Part shown: in pieces, positions 60,646-64,000 of the stretch
How the letters are laid out: each line of letters begins with the position of its first letter
Numbering within the stretch: the stretch's first letter is position 1
Assembly (NCBI GenBank): GCA_003956705.1
Contig: QZCP01000001.1
Span: 62,001 to 126,000 of the forward strand
Length of the DNA: 64,000 bases
Source: Brevipalpus yothersi
Taxonomy: Eukaryota; Arthropoda; Arachnida; Trombidiformes; Tenuipalpidae
Direction: 5' to 3'
Translations under genes and position numbers: made by a program
The notes under the pieces: generated by a model
Told to the model about the DNA's origin: nothing
Databases searched by the model: none
Seen by the model: the letters and a program-made list of their open reading frames with translations, nothing else

Positions 60646-61490
60646 CAAGTGCCTTATGATCGATGGACCAACTTTTGTCCAAAGGACAATCGCTTCGTTA
60701 GTATCGTCTGAATGATTTTGAGCATTTGACACGGAGACAGATAGAATTGAATATAATTTGTTATGGTTTTCTATGTTTATTGTGACAAAGCATGAAGAAG
60801 AGGCCAATATTTCAGAAATTGAGGTGATTTAAGAGGTTGTATTGATTTCATTATCGAATTTCGTTTGCCAGTTCTTCGGAAGTTTTGGCGCCAATCCTGA
60901 CGAATGCGATCGATATTTGTCCATCGCAGTTGACTACATGATATCAGATCATGTTTTTCTTACCATTTGATAAGCAGTTCGGTTCCGAATAAAATGTACC
61001 AATAAAATTTAATATGATCTTTTTGCTGATATTTGAGAAGATTTCGTCTTTGATATCTTCCCTCGCTCGAATGCTTTCCCGAGTTGGATCACTTTCTTAA
61101 CTTCTTTAAGGAGTGTTTGATCACTCTAACATAGTCATCAAGATGATTAAACTGATCAATTTCGGAGGAAGAAGAGTTCAAAATCACTCTCATATTTCTT
61201 GACCCTCATTTCTTGTGGAAATTCCAGCCTTTCTCTCTTCTCTCGCTTGTTAAAAAAGATTTCAGATAAATGCAAATTATGCAAAGTTCTTAGAAAAGTG
61301 GTGGTAATTTTATCACAGGAAAGGACAAATACAAAGAAAATTTTTCAACAGACAAAGGAGATTCATGAAAGCCGCAAATTTTAAAATTCATGTTAGTTAA
61401 ACAAAGTAACCCGGATTAGATAATTTTATGTCTAAGTTTTTTAGGCCAATCGCAGTGATATCTTTGATACATCGTATTTGCCAAGTTTGA
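60646..61490. other. Spacer between M and N
   Basis: The first 200 bp are the conserved upstream block of the B/F/M type. The part near 60940-61030 resembles 20390-20500. No gene seen. Confidence 0.5.
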
Positions 61491-64000
61491 TCAGTAGTAA
61501 TCGTCGAGATCATTGTATTCATCGTCATCAAAAAATTCTAAATCATCCCAATACACACGATGCTCGATAATTTCTTCATCCACATCGTCCTCTTCATCAA
61601 AATAGTTCATATCTTCTTCGAGAGAGTTTTCAATTTCCAGTACAGCTTGACGACTGTCTAAAGAACTAACTTTAATTCTTTGTCCACAGTAAACAATTGT
61701 TAATCGCTTATCCAATAGTCCTTCCACCATGAGGTTATAAGCATTCAGCAGGGTTTGAACAGTAACCAAGTCACATTGATCCACATTCAGAAAGGTTAGA
61801 TTTCGGCACTCTTTCAAAATTCTCTCAATACCTTCATCAGTTACTCTGGTGTATTTGATCGACAAATTTCTGAGCGAGCTCAGATGAACTAGTGAATCTA
61901 AACTTTGGCTTGTCATCTAACAAGTGAGTAATAAAAGAGTCAGATTAACACAGGGAGACAAGTAAATGAGATCTTCTAACCTGAGATGATGAGACGTCGA
62001 GATGAGAAATGTTCTTACAAAAGTCAGGAATACGAGAAATGCCTTCATCGGTTAGACTGTGACTGACTGGGAGTATAAGAGTTCTGAGTTTACGACAAGA
62101 TCGCAGGAACTTTTTGAATTTTCCATCATTAGCTCCATCAAGAGGTGATATTATATGAACATATTCGAGCTTCTTGAGATTTGAGAGAAGAGAGAAAATC
62201 TCAGAGGTAGCATCTGGAAGGAAAATAGAAGATTGTAACAATTATGGCCCTTTCATTGCAATGCCTCACCTTCAGGAAGATTCTCAAGCTCGAGAGTATT
62301 CAAATTTCGAAATTTTTCACAAATGATGGCGAGTGCAGCTCTTGAGACAGGCCCAGCTCTAAGTTTCTCCAATGATGAGCGACATTTTTGAGCTAATTTT
62401 TCGAAGCTCCCATCAATTATCTAATGATGAAAAAATCTCAATCAAGTGAAAAGAATCATCAAAAACAAACCTTTCCACACGAGCGGATATCTAACTCTTT
62501 CAATCGCCACAAATGATAGAAGCATTTCCCAGTAATATGCCAGTTTCCAGACAAATTCAAATACTCCAAGCCATTTGCTACCTTGAGGAACTCCCATAGT
62601 TTTTTCTCCGTTAGGTTGCTCGAATTGGACAGATCGATAGCCTAAAGATAGAGAATATTCCAAGTAACAAATGAACAATATCCAAATCAATTGGATCAAA
62701 TGGTGAAGAATTTACCCTCAGTTCTGGACAATGGTCAGCCAGGTACTTTAACGAAATTTTGGTGAGATTTGAGTGTCGAAAAACTAACTTTTCGAGTTTT
62801 GGACAACATTCAGCTAGAAAGAGAAAGTGATTAACGATTTGGTTATTCTTGGATGCAGAATGAGAGCAACATTAGAGAGAGAAGGGAATGAGAGGAGAAC
62901 CCACCGATGATGTTGAATGTTACTTCATCCAAATTATGTGAATCATCAAGATCCAATTCTTTAAGTGCGGGACACTTTTTCAAGACCAAGAATAAGTTCT
63001 TTTTGTTGAGTACTATAATAGATTTTAGAATGATTCAGGTTAATTTCTCACTTCTGAATAGTTAGAAAATATGTAAGTCTGATCATGAAGGATTGATATG
63101 TCTCTCATGTTTTCTCATCTACAACTGTAACTAGCCCAGTTGATTCTAGAAGAGGTTTGCCCATAGATGATAAGAAAACCGAGAACAATAAATCCTATCT
63201 TGTGATGGGATGGTTAATGCTATCCATTAATGGGGCTAAAAACTTACTTGGACCCTGGAAAGAGAAGAAAGTATCTCTCAAAGCTAGCTTCTGTTTAGAC
63301 AACCAAACATCTTCGCTGATTGCATTCCATCTCTTGCAAACTACAGTAGAGAAAAATCAAGATAGAATCATTGTGCGCTTAGCATTCAAGAATCATACCC
63401 AATCCACAACGAACCAAGTCTGACAAATCATCGAGATAATTGAAAATGCTCTGGATTAGGGAATCAGGCAATTTATGGATTTCACATAATTCACTTTCTT
63501 GCTCTTCCTGAATTGGATCTCTCTTAACTTCTCCAGAAATTATTTTGGATACAATATCATCGCGTCTCTGAATCTCTTCTTCTTTCAATTGCTTCTGGGT
63601 TTCAACATCTGTACGCACTCTTGACATCAATTTTTGTTGGGCTGGAAACACTTTCAAAGTCCTGGGAAAGAGTGGAATGTTAATTGTATTAATTGTATTC
63701 CACCATCGAATCCTTAATCACCTTATGGGAGTCTTATAAGGGCCTTCGCCCAAAAGTGGTGTTAAATCAACAGTCAATTCCTCCTCAGATGCATTTAAAG
63801 CTTTTTGTGCAACACTTGAATCCTTGAAAGTGACAAAACCATATCTAAATAGCGGAAAAATGCACTGAGACTAATGAAAACTTATCAAACAGTATGAGTA
63901 ACAGTAGTTAACAAAAAAAGAAAGAAAGAGAAGATAAAGACGGCAGAAGAGAGATAGTTTGTGAGGACAAGATTAAAGATACCCAACAAGGGACAATACA
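61491..64000 (-). CDS. Gene N: RRM-F-box-LRR protein, 5' end outside window
   Basis: Exons visible: the end of exon 2 (right edge to about 63983), 63722-63844, 63399-63661, 63248-63340, six LRR exons, and the terminal exon 61491-61916. Frames are open throughout. RNP1 is canonical in its aromatic core (YGFVTF), as in H. F-box: IHKLPDSLIQSIFNYL then VCKRWNAISEDVW. LRRs: CPALKELDLDD, LTDEGISRIPDFCKNISHLDV, CRNLTFLNVDQC. A strongly acidic tail follows (EEDMNYFDEEDDVDEE ... DLDDYY). The NAYNL motif groups it with C, I and K, while it keeps the RRM, so RRM loss in those genes is likely derived. Confidence 0.85.

Noticed and set aside
1..64000. CRISPR arrays, bacterial operons or rRNA genes
   Set aside because: No regularly spaced short repeats, no ribosome-binding-site-led operons and no rRNA-like sequence; spliced genes show a eukaryotic origin.

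Overview
The window looks like nuclear DNA of a small-genome animal. Evidence: AT-rich sequence, genes split by short GT-AG introns (mostly 50-130 bp), an L-2-hydroxyglutarate dehydrogenase gene, small secreted thyroglobulin-type-1-like genes, and an LTR retrotransposon. A compact arthropod genome (a mite or relative) is my best guess, but the sequence does not prove it. Every well-supported gene lies on the minus strand.

Most of the window is a tandem array of one gene family, here lettered A-N in window order (D is an unrelated open frame). The full version has 11 coding exons: an RNA-recognition-motif-like (RRM) domain in exons 1-3, a charged helical linker and F-box in exons 4-5, and leucine-rich repeats in exons 6-11. 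This suggests substrate receptors of SCF-type ubiquitin ligases with an added RRM fold. B (7445-10136), F (17154-19831), G (20846-23530), H (24403-27013), J (32802-35392) and M (57803-60491) read as intact. C (10497-12519), I (29036-31172) and K (41178-43337) lack the RRM exons. E (13486-16167) has two broken splice sites. L (45240-49793) is a pseudogene carrying foreign inserts. A (1-6881) and N (61491-64000) run off the window edges; A also carries an in-frame internal rearrangement.

About 27.25-39.40 kb and 39.41-54.83 kb form a tandem segmental duplication. Each unit holds an RRM-less gene (I or K), an RRM gene (J or decayed L), and small secreted thyroglobulin-type-1-like (TY) genes at 36.6-39.25 kb or 51.0-54.7 kb. 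The TY genes encode a signal peptide plus a four-cysteine domain that has lost one disulfide pair. A further TY relic and the L2HGDH gene (55864-57473) lie between the duplication and gene M.

Mobile DNA: a very young LTR element (2031-6711, target duplication TCACA) encoding only a Gag-like protein sits in intron 1 of gene A in sense orientation. A composition-distinct, LTR-promoter-like segment (about 46.06-46.84 kb) next to an unknown open frame replaces exons 9-10 of L. A two-finger C2H2 zinc-finger frame flanked by direct repeats splits exon 1 of L.

The palindrome ATGCGCAT occurs about 147-183 bp upstream of the start codon of seven RRM-bearing genes (B, E, F, G, J, L, M) and is a candidate shared promoter element. 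The window as a whole looks like a fast birth-and-death cluster of RRM-F-box-LRR proteins.
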